From positions 10,100 to 74,099 of the forward strand of contig NW_019776183.1 of NCBI RefSeq assembly GCF_001039355.2: DNA of 64,000 nucleotides, read 5' to 3'. Origin of the DNA: Lingula anatina (lineage: Eukaryota; Brachiopoda; Lingulata; Lingulida; Lingulidae). Position numbers and translations under genes: made by a program. Under the pieces are notes generated by a model. The model was not told the origin of the DNA. It saw only the letters and a program-made list of their open reading frames with translations, and did no database searches. This document shows, in pieces, positions 50,787 through 62,862 of the stretch (the first letter of the stretch is position 1; the number at the start of each line of letters is the position of its first letter).

Positions 50787-53001
50787 CTAGAGGATCAGAG
50801 AGGCGATACCGCCTCCGAATATTGTACCACCAGCTGGAGGAAGCGCATTCGTATAGACCCCCATATACACAAAATAAGGGGTGCAGCCACCAGTCTTGTG
50901 CTTGACAAGCTGTAAAAATGCAATCAACAAGAATTTTCAAAATATGCAAAAAATATATATAACTAAAAATGGTGCAATCAAAGTTAAGTTCATTGTAAGG
51001 TAGGTCAAAGGTCAATTTCAAGGTCACAGTAAATTGCCAGTATATGACTTCCTATCCAACTTCAATAGTAACTATGGACCTATCTCTGCCAGTTTTGGAG
51101 ATAAAAGGGAAGCAAAATTTGCAAAGTTCAGTTCATGGTGAAAAGTAGGTCAAAGGTCAATTTCAAGGTCACAGTAAGATTGCCAGTATATGACTTCCTA
51201 TTCAACTTCAATAGTAACTATGGACCTATCTCTGCCAGTTTTGGAGATANNNNNNNNNNNNNNNNNNNNNNNNNNNNNNNNNNNNNNNNNNNNNNNNNNN
51301 NNNNNNNNNNNNNNNNNNNNNNNNNNNNNNNNNNNNNNNNNNNNNNNNNNNNNNNNNNNNNNNNNNNNNNNNNNNNNNNNNNNNNNNNNNNNNNNNNNNN
51401 NNNNNNNNNNNNNNNNNNNNNNNNNNNNNNNNNNNNNNNNNNNNNNNNNNNNNNNNNNNNNNNNNNNNNNNNNNNNNNNNNNNNNNNNNNNNNNNNNNNN
51501 NNNNNNNNNNNNNNNNNNNNNNNNNNNNNNNNNNNNNNNNNNNNNNNNNNNNNNNNNNNNNNNNNNNNNNNNNNNNNNNNNNNNNNNNNNNNNNNNNNNN
51601 NNNNNNNNNNNNNNNNNNNNNNNNNNNNNNNNNNNNNNNNNNNNNNNNNNNNNNNNNNNNNNNNNNNNNNNNNNNNNNNNNNNNNNNNNNNNNNNNNNNC
51701 CGCCTAATCTTTTAATAGTCTCTCCGCCTCTCACACGCCTCCCCACACGTCGTCCCTGCGGGGTACAGTAATTAAATCTCGGCTCCGAACATTAATATTT
51801 CCGTGAATATCTCTGGTGATATTATCTCCGCAGATAGTCGATTCAGTGCTGCTCTACGGGCCAAATTATTCCTATTTCGTTTCTGTTTTCAAAGATAATA
51901 GAACAGAAGAGCTTTTTTCCTTCGATCGCCTTCAGCCGCCATGCTTTCTTCACCACGAGTTTAACTGATGAGCATGCGCACTTAATATTTCTCAGGTAGC
52001 TTCCGCATGGCGAACGGAGCCGAGATTTAATTACTGTACCCCGCAGGGACGACGTATGGGGAGGCGGAGAGACTATTAAAAGATTAGGCGGTTTTTCTTT
52101 CATGTACGTCCACCATTTTTAGGTCACCGGCTTTGTAAAGCCTGGCTTAACTCGTTGAGAATGCGCTCTAAGTATTTAAAAAACGCACTTTTGGCAATTA
52201 TCACTGTAAACCATGCACTTCTTGGTCTAACACAATTATGTCTACTTTAACTTTTTTGTTTTCTTTGGATGAGAAATTATACAACTTATTTTCCAGTAAA
52301 CTCAAAGTCTAAGACCAGTCAATTAAAAGGCGTAAAAAAGTAAATGTAAAAATATATAATAAAACAGTGAAAAATTAAAAAAAAAAAGAGAAAGAAAAAA
52401 CGAATGACAAACAGAACGAAAAGAAAATCAACATATAACTAAAACAAAGAGTTCCTACCAGATTTCTTGTACAAGGTTTTTTCCACTTAGAGAGCTTGAA
52501 ATCCCGGATACTTTGTTGCGCGTAGAGAGCGGTCTGGCTGGCTCCACCGTCCCACTCCACGCACGGCTTGCCGGGTACAGGAATGATCAGAGACGCTTGA
52601 CTCTCGCCGCCGTCCCAGTGAATTTGACAACGGCCCTTCTCTCCCTGAAATGTCTTCCCCATCTCTCTAGCACGGTGGTTGTCATGACAACCTGGTCTCG
52701 GGGGCTGCAGCACGGGCGAGCGTCTGCGCGCGAGAAGAGCAGCGATGATGAGAAAGAGGGCCGTTGCTATGACGCTGCAAATCAAGAGGTACCGCATGAT
52801 GTGTAGCTGGTCCCGCAGCCCTGCCACCTGCCGGAAGACGTTGGAACTAACAGTGAGGTCTTTCGGGGAGCCCATGCAACAGTCCGTTGTGAATAACCGT
52901 AGGAAATCGCTCATCATATGTGGAACCTGACTTTTAAAGAGACAAAGAAAGGTGCAACGGTATGGGAATGAAAATGAAACAACTTGTTTACAGTAAGCCA
53001 T
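50787..53001 (-). CDS. Unrecognised single-pass membrane protein, two-exon model
   Basis: Exon 53001-52459 has 181 codons and ends at CTG|GTAGGA. Exon 50909-50787 follows tttttacag with 40 codons and a stop; the phases match, giving 221 residues. One membrane segment (YLLICSVIATALFLIIAALL, about 71-90) is followed by RRR. The C-terminal part has a doubled motif (IHWDGGESQ, VEWDGGASQ) about 30 residues apart, paired cysteines, and PYFVYMGVY near the end. The last motif faintly recalls the TNF homology domain strand (YFVYSQV-like), but the protein ends too soon for a full one, so no family is assigned. A later ATG (52,917) is an alternative start. A likely 5' UTR exon ends at a GTAAGT donor near 53,397, and an acceptor lies right before the 53,001 ATG. 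The intron contains a 450-base gap. Confidence 0.55.
50965..51249 (+). repeat. 145-bp tandem repeat running into the gap
   Basis: Two units (landmark taggtcaaaggtcaatttca at 51,001 and 51,146) differ by a few bases; a third probably lies in the gap. Each unit has AGGTCAAAGGTCA, a perfect DR1 nuclear-receptor site, and TCAAGGTCA, the extended half-site of NR5A/ERR receptors, 5 bp apart. Binding is not implied. Confidence 0.8.
51250..51699. other. Assembly gap (450 N)
   Basis: Unknown bases. The gap hides the end of the 145-bp tandem repeat and the left end of a foldback MITE. Confidence 0.99.
51700..52168. mobile_element. Foldback MITE, second copy (left end in gap)
   Basis: Nearly identical to the 27.7-28.2 kb element, including the interior and the right end gttgagaatgcgctc followed by TAA. 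The left terminus is lost in the gap. It lies in the intron of the membrane-protein gene. Confidence 0.8.
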
Positions 53002-53212
53002 CCTGCAGGAAAACCAATGATCGTATCATTTTTGAAATTAATGAAAAAAAAGTTTTTCATTAGTTGACTGAATGATAAGCTAGCTGTAGTAAACATCTCA
53101 GTATACATGTAGTAACAACAAAGGAATGAATGGCTAAGGTTACTCTAAAGATAAAGTTTACAATTAAATGATCTAATACTAAACTGAGTCTATGTCTAAA
53201 CTCAGTCTAAAC

Positions 53213-53265
53213 TGACTTTTTAATCGAGTCAGTTTCTATCATGAGCGATAATTTTGGCACAGCCA
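53213..53265 (+). repeat. 53-bp direct copy of part of the plus-strand ORF
   Basis: Matches 53837-53889, inside the 192-codon ORF, at 52 of 53 positions. The copies are 624 bp apart in the same orientation. Confidence 0.9.
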
Positions 53266-53606
53266 CGTGATCATGTTCATTCAGAAAAGTACCGGTACAT
53301 GCATGTACTGTCTTTCGATCGTGTATCGGGTGTACTAGTATGTTAGGCAGGCTGAACGCATATTATTTGCTGAGAAGACGGCTGATGGTGACTTACGGTA
53401 AAATCAGCAGAGATTTCTCGGAAACTGAGGACAGAAAGGTCAGAAATAGGCAATTGTCTTTTAGCGAGTGGTGTACAAAGTACCAATAAAAACTAACATA
53501 ATGCATCTCACGGATCATTTCTGCCTCGTTTTAGGCTAGCTACCGCGAATGATTCCCATTTGTCCAGATCAATATCGGCCTATAACTACGTAGATATTCT
53601 TCTAGC

Positions 53607-54185
53607 ATGTGCACGAGGCAATTAACTGGTTGCTTCATCAATCAACATTCTGCGTGGCGCATCCTACATTCCTACTTCAGTTTTCAAATTGCTTCTCTTC
53701 AATCAAACAACTTTTTTTCCGAGTTTGTCCCAGTATACGGCATCTTAATATTCGACCGCTATTTGAAAGGCGTGTTTTTATCTGAACGTATTCAAGGCAA
53801 TAACCTTATAAATTTGTTGCCTACATCAATCAATGATGACTTTTTAATCGAGTCAGTTTCTATCATAAGCGATAATTTTGGCACAGCCAAAGTAGATGTT
53901 TTTATTCGATTAGAATGCTTGTTTTCACCAAACAGTAGCCAAGCTACTGTATATATTCCTGCATTGAAACCGCCTATCCAGAATTTTGACACAGCTTTGA
54001 CACAATCTAAATTACATGACAATTCAGCATTTGAGTTAGTAGTTTATGACAATAAAATCATTGTTAAAAGACTCATAATGACTCTTACTCACCGTTCTTT
54101 TTATGATGCGGCAACGTATGCTGGCCTTGTGTATTTACGTTGCCATGATTGTTTTTTTGTTAGTTTTGACGTTACAGGTAGCTAA
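53607..54185 (+). CDS. Unknown 192-codon ORF
   Basis: An uninterrupted ATG-to-stop frame, the only long plus-strand frame in the window. The predicted protein is rich in Ile, Val, Phe, Leu, Ser and Asn, without a clear signal peptide or long membrane segment; alternating hydrophobic residues (KVDVFIRLECLF, AFELVVYDNKIIV) suggest beta strands. I do not recognise a domain. It lies divergent from the membrane-protein gene and about 1.4 kb from the end of the Mab-21-like gene. A 53-bp piece of it is repeated upstream, which hints at an unstable or recently arrived locus. It could be an intronless gene, a single exon of a longer gene, or a relic of a mobile element. Composition is AT-rich like its surroundings. 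Confidence 0.45.
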   Translation: MCTRQLTGCFINQHSAWRILHSYFSFQIASLQSNNFFSEFVPVYGILIFDRYLKGVFLSERIQGNNLINLLPTSINDDFLIESVSIISDNFGTAKVDVFIRLECLFSPNSSQATVYIPALKPPIQNFDTALTQSKLHDNSAFELVVYDNKIIVKRLIMTLTHRSFYDAATYAGLVYLRCHDCFFVSFDVTGS

Positions 54186-55621
54186 CGTAAGATTACGTCA
54201 TACGAGGTGACGGATGCCTTCGAGTTCCGTTACGTCACAATGACGCGTCATTTTTATCTCAAATACATTGCACAATATGCATCACATTTACAATTTTTCA
54301 GCTTTCATAGCTAATATTTTTTTAAATCTAATTTAATCTACTTTTTATAGAAATTGTTATGCTCATCATAAGTACATGAAACAATAGCAAGAATAGAAAT
54401 AACGGGAGCCAAGTTTAAGTCATACATGTAGGTCTGTTTATTAGCAGAATAATTGTAATCGGCCAATCAGAATTAAAATACGTCATATTGGCGTCATATG
54501 AGATCATCCAGGCACTAAACCGCTAACCCACAATGCTTAAAAATTGGCACTACAAAATTGATACAATGCAAACATATTTTGGCAAACGGAACCTCAACAA
54601 ATAGCCTAAAAACACGGATGTTTTCAGTGCTTCCTAGTCTAAAAAATGCGCCTGGCACAAAGGCGCCCAGTTGGTGTTTCACAGCAGTAAAAAAATATTC
54701 AAAGTAGTTGGTCTAAAATCAACAGTTCCTGTCCTAGAAGATCCAACCGTCCTCGTGCTTAACCCGTCTCTGGACTGTGGTATATAGTCATATTCATGAA
54801 TCATAACATTTATAAAAATACACACTACGTATATGTATCTCTATACAGGCCTACTATGTTGAAGATAGTCTAAGTTTTTTTTTAGAAATACACGTAGAGT
54901 TTTGACTGAGCACGAAAATAACAGGTAGGCCTAATAGAGTGCATTCGGAGAAGCGGACGAACGGATCCGTGGATCAAATATGGCCGACCCACTTATATGC
55001 TTGTTGCGTAATCCTCGCGGGGTATCTATTCAGTGTCTAATCGGGCATTAAGCGGCAAGCTTTTCAGTGGGTCGCCATATTTGATCCTCGGATCTATCAG
55101 TTCTCTGTTCTGAATGGGCCCAAAGTCGCTCAGCAAAGCATTAAGTAATTATATTAGTAGCTGCTCTTAGGCAGGTGCAGTTCATTATTTGTTCACCTTG
55201 ATGTTAAACGAAAGAAAAAAAAATCTATTGGTAAATATACCGGTAGTAGTAAAAAAAAAACAAAGTTCCACCCCAACGCTTTAAAGATGATAGAAAGGTT
55301 CCTCGAGGTTAAAAATAATGTCTTTAGCTAAGCTTATTTTGCAAAGGTTACAGGAAAATGAACCCTTGTTTTTCATTACGCTTCTAGCAAATGCCACAGT
55401 GCGCAAACATTGAAAGAAGAGAAAATGTGGGCAAAAAAAAAAAAAAAAAAAACGTCAAAAGCTGATGTACTTTCTTGTAATTTCAACCAAAAAATGCAGA
55501 AAAAATTAACTGAGATACAACTAGCAGAGTTGTAAAAGAGTTGTATCGTCTGCACTCAATTGCTGATGCATCGCATTTCTCTAATCCGCGTCTCAGCGTT
55601 GGCTCTTACTGGTAGCTAATA
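54186..55621. other. Non-coding stretch with a diverged palindromic MITE
   Basis: A relative of the 31.8-kb palindromic element spans about 54,928-55,121 (atcaaatatggccgaccc ... gggtcgccatatttgat, with cctcgcgggg between). The rest has poly-A tracts and no gene. The end nearest 55,621 is presumably the 3' UTR of the Mab-21-like gene. Confidence 0.55.
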
Positions 55622-57228
55622 TTAAACCCAGACGCGTTTAACAAAACACGAGATAGAGACAGATAAATACCCCAGCACAGGTAAAAGAGATATGTGATAA
55701 ATTGATGTAGCACCGCTTGCATGGCTAGACTCATAAAACATAGTGTACTTGAACCCTGATGAGTGCTCAGCTTCGCTAACATTACGGAATAGATTTTCTA
55801 TGAAGTATGTATCGGGATCTTTAAGAATATCGTCTATGATGTCAGAGACTTCGTCTAATCCCTCGGGAGATGCGCCATCCAGCTCATTGACTTGCGGGAC
55901 GAAGTAGTTGGGCAGGAATCGATTCTTGCAGACATCTTGAATGCTGGCCAGTGCCTCTGACACAGCAGCGTTCATGTCCGCGAGCCTCCAATCTGTCCCC
56001 AGTTCCTCCACGACCCAGAAGGAGAGCAACTTGAGATGAAACCCCGTAATGGCGTCTTCGACGTGCTGGAAGTACTTGCGCCTCAACGCCTTCAGGAACA
56101 TCATCAACGTGCGTTGTTCCTTGTTCCACGTGTTGATCAAAATGTTCTCAGCCTGGACGAAAACGAGGCGCCAGGTCTCCTGGCTCGATCTGTCGTCATC
56201 GTTTGACTTCCGGGTCACTTCAGCACCGGTGCTCTTCAGCAGAGCGACGGTCTCCCCTTGAGGCCACATCCTGGGCCAGTTCGGCTCCTCCCACTGCCGG
56301 AACCACGTGGGCCACGAGGTGCGGTACACGAGGACGACGTCCATGACGACCTCGGCGTCTGGGCGCATCGTGATGAACTTCCCTATTGCCCCTCCAATGG
56401 CATCCACGGCGTTCGTGTCCACCCAGCCTGGGTTGTAATCATTGGCGAACCCTTCCTCGGAGTCCGGGACGTTTCCGTCGCAGCATTTCTTGTCTCCGCC
56501 CTCATCAACGAAACATGATTTGTACGGAGGGGTGCTGAAACTTTGATACCCCTTGTACATCCGGGCGGTCAGAATCGGTGGACGTGTCCTGTTGGTTTTG
56601 GGGTCGAACCCGTGCAGCAGGATGGTGACGGTATTATTAAGACACGTGCCTTTTGTATTATTAGGCGCCGCCCAGTATTTAATGTCCACTGAGACGCCAG
56701 ACCGCTGGGGGTCGTAGAAGCGAGCCATGCTAAGACGTCTGTGCAAGGGGGTTACCCTTTGGTTGTTCACATACAAATGGACGTACACGTCGGAACCGGG
56801 AACCTTCACCAATCTGACTGCAGAATGGGGGGCCTCAAGAGCTTTCACAGAGGGGTCCAGAAAATCAAAATCGGACTCGAACCCGGTTTTGCCTCCTGGT
56901 AGCTTCTCGGGTATGTGCAGTCGCTGGAATAGACTTCCGGCGGGAGCGATGCCAGGGTTCTTATCCACGACTTCCTTCAGTAATTTCCGGAGAGGTCCGT
57001 TTTCCTGTTCGTCAATTTCCTTCAGGACGTCTTCGTAGTGCTCCCAAAGACTGATGTTGACATTAATGGTTTGTCGCGGAACCTTCCTGAAAAAAATAAA
57101 CATGGCCTTGCATTTAATAATCTACGTTATTTTTTTTTTCTGTCACAAAAATGTATTAAAATAAAGAAATGCAAAAATATAGGAAGAAATTCCGTAAACC
57201 TTACTGTGGATTGTCATATGGTTGGGAT

Positions 57229-57262
<34 letters not shown>

Positions 57263-57933
57263 GAAGCAAAGAAAAAAAGAGGAAAAAATAAAACCCGTTA
57301 AATTTTATATTTTCAGAGAACAATTTGGAAGTGCAATGAGACAGCATTTTTTAGAACTAAGTCATGTAATTGACCCCATATTAAAAAAAACAGACACCTT
57401 AATTTTGATGGTGATGATAAAACGTAAACAGCGTACTTAGACCTAAAGATAGAACCATGCCCCGGGTATGAAAGTATGAAAGTGTTAGTCATCGGGGAAA
57501 AAACTCCAGAGGTTGTAAATGATATAGACGGTAATTATAGACTTTTAATATTTAAAAAATAATTCTCTTGGAGCCTTTTGATAGCACAGGCTTTTTTGCA
57601 TGTTACCTTTTCCTGAATTCTGCCCATTTGTAAATCACTCTCTTAGTCTTTTGAGAGGTATGGTTATCATATTATCGAGTCATTTAAAGGTTGTAACATT
57701 CTGTCCACGAGCATAATAGCTAAATGATAGGTTTATGTGATACTTTTGCGAACAATGGCAAAAAAGGAAACAAATAAAAAAAGATAAAATAAATTAAACG
57801 ATGTGAAGATAATTGCCAGAAATGCCAAAAGCACAACATTGAGCAGCGTTAGATAATTTGATGATATTTCACTTCTGCTGGCCGAGTTGTCGATACAATG
57901 TGCATGATGCTCATCATAACGGTACACATACAA

Positions 57934-57964
<31 letters not shown>

Positions 57965-60013
57965 ACTTTAACTGAATAACTGTGGTAATGGGACAGCGAG
58001 CGTGTTCCACATTAATCTTTTCAAAATTGCCCATTTGAAATTGAGCACAAGAAGGGGAAATCTGGAAAACACATTAATATTATAGTGATTAAGACTATAA
58101 CTCAATGCTCCTTTTTTCGGGGGAGGGGGAGGGGATGAATTGCAGTAAATCATGATCACCCTCTATCACGGTACATGTACATAATAGCTTATGCCACCTG
58201 CCGACCCAAGTCATCGCCTAACTCAGTCACCATACTTCAAATCCTACGTTGTACTGACCTAAAATTTATTTCGTACCCAGTTAAGTGCATTCTCATGCTG
58301 ATTTAATTTTGATAAGATGGCAATCTAAAAAAAGTTAATGTATATTATGTCTTTACCATTCATGCAGTAAAAATGGAAATATGCATTGCTTGACTGAACG
58401 ACAGTAGGGCAGAATGCTTGGAAAATGGGCTGGACGAGTTTTAAAAAGATGATTGACCATTTTGACCAGTTTAAGAATAAACATTTAACAAGAAGCCAAC
58501 TGAGCGATGGCATATTCCATACAAATATACTCGTTGGACTCAGTGGGAAAATGGGCAAGATGAGTTCTTACAAAAGAGAAAAAAAATGACCTATTTTACA
58601 ATTCGCTCAATACAAGAAGCCAACTGAGTGGTGACATATTCTATGAAAAAATTCCCCTTGGACACAGCATGAAAAAAATAATCGTCATGAAGAAGCCAGA
58701 GACACATCCGACATTTCTGTCAATATCTTATGAAAAATCAACCGGTGGTTCTGATAGCGGTACGTGCAGTAACTCAAAGTGACAGCCCGCTGGAGCCTGC
58801 CAAGCCGCAAAGGGTATATGGAGGTCGTACTGTCACCTAATGACAATAAAAACGCTCCTGTGTAAGACGTTAAATTTAGGAAGATAATTTGTATAATCCT
58901 AGCAGAGAGAGAGAGAGAGGCATAAATTTAAGCTGCATTCACAGACTAGCAGCTCCACGGATCAAAGGTGATCAACCCATTTGAAGGCTTGCCGAGTAAT
59001 CCCCGCGGGGAATCTATTCAGTGTCTGTTAGGGGGTTATGTGGCAGGCTTTCAAGTGGGTCAGCAATATTTGATCCGCGGAGCTGTTAGTCTGCAGATCA
59101 AGTTGTTCTGAATGCGACCTTAGGGTATACTGCAGGTAGAAAACGTTTTTGACTGAGAGCGACAAGCAAGTGTTCGAATGAAGACCGCATTTAAACAGTT
59201 TTTTTACCGAGAGATCCGAGAGGATGCAGGTGAACCTCTACTACAACACGGTTCTGAAGAGACTGTATCTTGTTTGTGTGGTCTGTAAGGGGGGGGGGGG
59301 GGGGCGCTAACATATTGTGCTTCGCACAGTAAAACCTGCCACTAAAATCAACCAAGCATAGTCGTGAAAGTGGCCGGGACTTCTGTCATACGCAGCACAA
59401 CACACCTATGAGGAATATTTCACTTGGGCATGTACTGCATGTAGCTGTACCCTTGCAGCAGTCGATCTTGGTTATATGTCAGCTCGATAGTGCATGGTTC
59501 CAATGTAGCGGTTTACATGTATTATTAACAATGGCGGTCGGGCGGTATCATAACCATTACCACGTACCCCTCCCTTACCTTATGAGGTCTTCTTCTCCCC
59601 CTCCCTGCCCTTCACCCCCCCCCCCCCCCCCGAAATAAAAAAATATCAAAAGAGTTTAACAATCAAAACGAGACAAAACCAAGTGATTTTGCCATTCCTG
59701 CGACCTAAATATTATACCTGTATTAAAATTATCCTCAATCGTCAACTATTTCATAAATATGCTTAGCAAAGGTTGGCAAATTGTTTTCATGCTGCCACCC
59801 TCTCTGCAAGCGAAGTAATAGATCTGCCAGTACGTATATTCACCAAAAATAAAAATCAGCTAAAAATAACGTTTTTCCTCACACAGTAACTGTCTTATCA
59901 ACAAAGAATAGATCTTATACTCACGTGCGCAATTGCTGAATAGGAGGCAGACACATAGCAATTCCACAGTAAAGCAAAATTGCCAAACATCCTAGCAAAC
60001 AACGGCGAGCCAT
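55622..60013 (-). CDS. Secretory-pathway Mab-21/cGAS-like nucleotidyltransferase-fold protein
   Basis: Exon 1 (60013-59925) encodes a signal peptide-like start (MARRCLLGCLAILLYCGIAM) and splices in phase at CAC|GTGAGT to exon 2 (57086-55622), giving 517 residues. The core fits the Mab-21/cGAS-like fold. It has a GS pair at 80-81, DFD at 102-104, and a third Asp at 279 in VVMDVVLVYRTSWP, matching the GS...[DE]xD...D catalytic pattern. The C-terminal half carries Mab-21 landmarks (AENILINTWNKEQR, GFHLKLLSFWVVEE, NRFLPNYFVPQVNELD). Five N-glycosylation sequons and several Cys in a long insert fit a luminal or extracellular location. A hydrophobic tail (about 492-511) ending KRVWV could be a GPI signal or a membrane anchor. 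The closest known layout is the ITPRIP-like group. An ATG at 57,103 lies upstream of the acceptor, in the intron, and is disfavoured. Product and ligand are unknown. Confidence 0.85.
58926..59121. mobile_element. Diverged palindromic MITE in the Mab-21-like gene intron
   Basis: Third relative of the 31.8-kb element: tgcattcacagactagcagc at the left and its approximate complement at the right, with ccccgcgggg and atctattcagtgtct in the middle. It lies in the 2.8-kb intron. Confidence 0.6.
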
Positions 60014-60110
60014 CCTTTTCTACTAGCCAGTGCCGGCAAAACTAACTACCAAGGCGTTGGCTCCGTTTATTGCTATACCTTACCCAACATGCACCGCGTA
60101 CGTAACCTAT
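60014..60110 (-). promoter_or_regulatory. Putative 5' UTR and promoter of the Mab-21-like gene
   Basis: On the minus strand a TATA-like ggtatagcaataa lies about 60-70 bases before the ATG. It is placed slightly close for a TATA box plus a leader, so this is only a suggestion. Confidence 0.25.
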
Positions 60111-61468
60111 TTTTAGGAGTTATTTTTTCGAGCAAAAGCCGATGGGTTCTTTTGCCATTCATTAATTGCCGAAGCATATCCATTACGGATCGGCGTTATT
60201 GGAGTCAAATAGGCAAATTAGCCGTTAAGCCAATCAGTATTGGATAATTATGAAACAGATTTGATGCAGCGCGGGGCCCAGGGGGCCGCGTTGATTTATG
60301 TCTGGTAGACTAGGTCAGTTTGTTTTTCCTTAAGAGCGAGTTCAAGGGCAAGCGGTCGCAAAGAATTGCGAGCTGCGTTCAGGGCAGACTTAATGAAAGC
60401 TGGCTTAGGGAAAGTGTAGCTGAAGTGTGTACATATATTCATGCTTAAAAATGTACATAGACTAGTACACTGCCACGGGTGTAGAATTTCAGAAAAATGG
60501 CTAAGAAAAAGTTTACCAAAATCTAGGTAAAAGATTTATTTTACTTGCCCCTTGATTGCTTGGTTATTTTAATGTCGTGTAGTTTATAAAAAAGAGTTGA
60601 GGTGGGCACCGTATATAAATCCTGAGATTTCCACAATGTAACTATAGTGACTGCTCTGTCATGATATATATGTGTGTGTGTGTTGATATTATTTAAAAAG
60701 CGGCGGCCTACGTATAGCTTTCTAACTAACTAAGAGATGTTTTTTTTTTTCAGATAAGTGAATTTGTTAGTGTTTGTAATATAATTTTGCCAGCTCATTA
60801 TGGTTATTGTGATATATGATATTGGCCTGTAGGCCTGAACTCAGTTGAATAAACCTTGATTGCAACACTCCGCTTTGATGTATAAACAGCTAGGCTGTAC
60901 AGCCATATATATATATATATATACTCCATTGAAGCGGGCGGATGCAATGAGCAAGCAACGCGGATTATTTCTCAAATTTTTTATAGCAAGTGAATTATCC
61001 ATTGAAGAGGTCTACACTCTGATTAATCATGGTCAATAAAGATTTCGGTCTTAAAGTTAATTCCATCTATAGAGATATCCCCTATAATACAGGAACCGGT
61101 TCCGATTGCTTTCTATACGTAAGCCGCTAGATTTTGACCCACCTACGTCACCCCAACCCAAGCCAGTACGAATCCAATTGAGGGCGGTCTTTATTACACG
61201 GTCGATGTTTCTTATCACATATTCTTTTTGGCATTGTCACAATTGTGTCGCATCTACCACAATCGCACCCGCCAAAATAGATAATAGACGCCACGTTTTG
61301 GGGCACTGTGATTGAAAACGTACAGTTTTTAAATTCCCTATTCAGCCTATTTTCTCTTTACATGTAGTAGCTATATGTCTTAAAGTCGTGCATCATCATT
61401 TCGACGTAATGATATTGATACTTTTATTTCTTTATTTTTACCAGGGATTAACATTGATGTAGAAACAT

Positions 61469-61519
<51 letters not shown>

Positions 61520-62437
61520 ACGCCTTTCTTCGATAGCAACACAGAGAGGCTAAACCAGTGAAATGATTTAAAGGCGCTTGTTTTTTCTGTTCTGCACGGG
61601 TGTTCCTTTCAAGATGGTTCCGTTGGTATCTACTGTGACCGGCAGGCATACAGGAAAGACTCAGGGACCCCGATGGAGAGCACTGGCTTGGTAAGGGATA
61701 ATACATATTTAAGACGACAGATGGCGCGCAGTATTTTCATAGCATGGTAGGCCCCCTATAAGGTCTGGTATAACTTATAATACGGTATTGTATAGAACAC
61801 GAAATGGCGAATCCCCATCCCGATCCACTCTATATCTTAACACTTTCCTTAGTGCATGTCACCACAAGTGAATGCAGCAAATGAGTTATGTACTGTATTT
61901 TTTTCTTATTTATAGGCAACTTTTACATCTAATGTCTGACCGCACAAGAAGACTACACTCCGAGAGTACATCTTAAGACGGCAAAGGAGTCGACGCCTAC
62001 TCCAAAATTTCCCTCTTCAAAATCAGCGATGGGGCTGGAAAGGACCTGCTTACCCTGGGAGACTACTCGGGAACGGCCGGTGTGACAGGAGTGGAAGTCC
62101 GCTAGGAACCGTAGTCCGCTTCCCATTACTTTGTACAGGTGACATTCGTCCCATATACTAACTTCAGTACTCCAACTAACCATAACCTGTAGTAGTCGTG
62201 TCTGTAGAGTTCTGTGGTGTTTATTCACAAAAATATGAAATGACTCATTTGAAATTATTCTGAACTAATTACTATAAAGAGCACACTTTTTGTTTCCGTG
62301 CAAGGTTTATTCTCTGCCATATTTGAAGAGAACTGAAAAAATAAATCATTGGCTGACCTAGCTGAGTTTCAGGGTATTGATCAATTTTTCCGTTACAAAA
62401 TATTATAGTATTGCTGTATTCAAAAACTATTGGAGAC

Positions 62438-62478
<41 letters not shown>

Positions 62479-62824
62479 GCAGTAATTCATACAGTATGTT
62501 ATTTATATAATAATTTAGTTTTCATTGCCAGCTTTCAGCTCTCAGTACGATTATCGGTGTTAACGTCATATGTGGTTTTGTGGGGGCGCATTATTAAATC
62601 GTTGTGGTGCTGGCTTGAATAAAATGAAAAGAAAAACCAAACAGGAAGTTCTGGCGTCGAAGCAAAAATAACGTTACAATGATCTTTTAATGACTCGGCT
62701 GGTTTAAACATCCTTGTGCGTAGGTTGACATCTTAAATGCTTTTCATGGTATACACGCAGATTGTGTGATTTCAATGTCAACTAGGACTTTTTTAGCAGA
62801 AATGTAAAAGAGGTGAGTATATTT

Positions 62825-62862
<38 letters not shown>

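Noticed and set aside
52375-52458. Read-through of the orphan membrane-protein exon into a Phe/Ser-rich tail
   Set aside because: Low-complexity intron sequence beyond a good GTAGGA donor; an in-phase exon with its own stop exists at 50.9 kb.
57101-57103. ATG giving an alternative start (MFIFFRK) for the Mab-21-like protein
   Set aside because: It lies inside a pyrimidine-rich acceptor (tttatttttttcag), and exon 1 at 60 kb joins in phase with a signal peptide.
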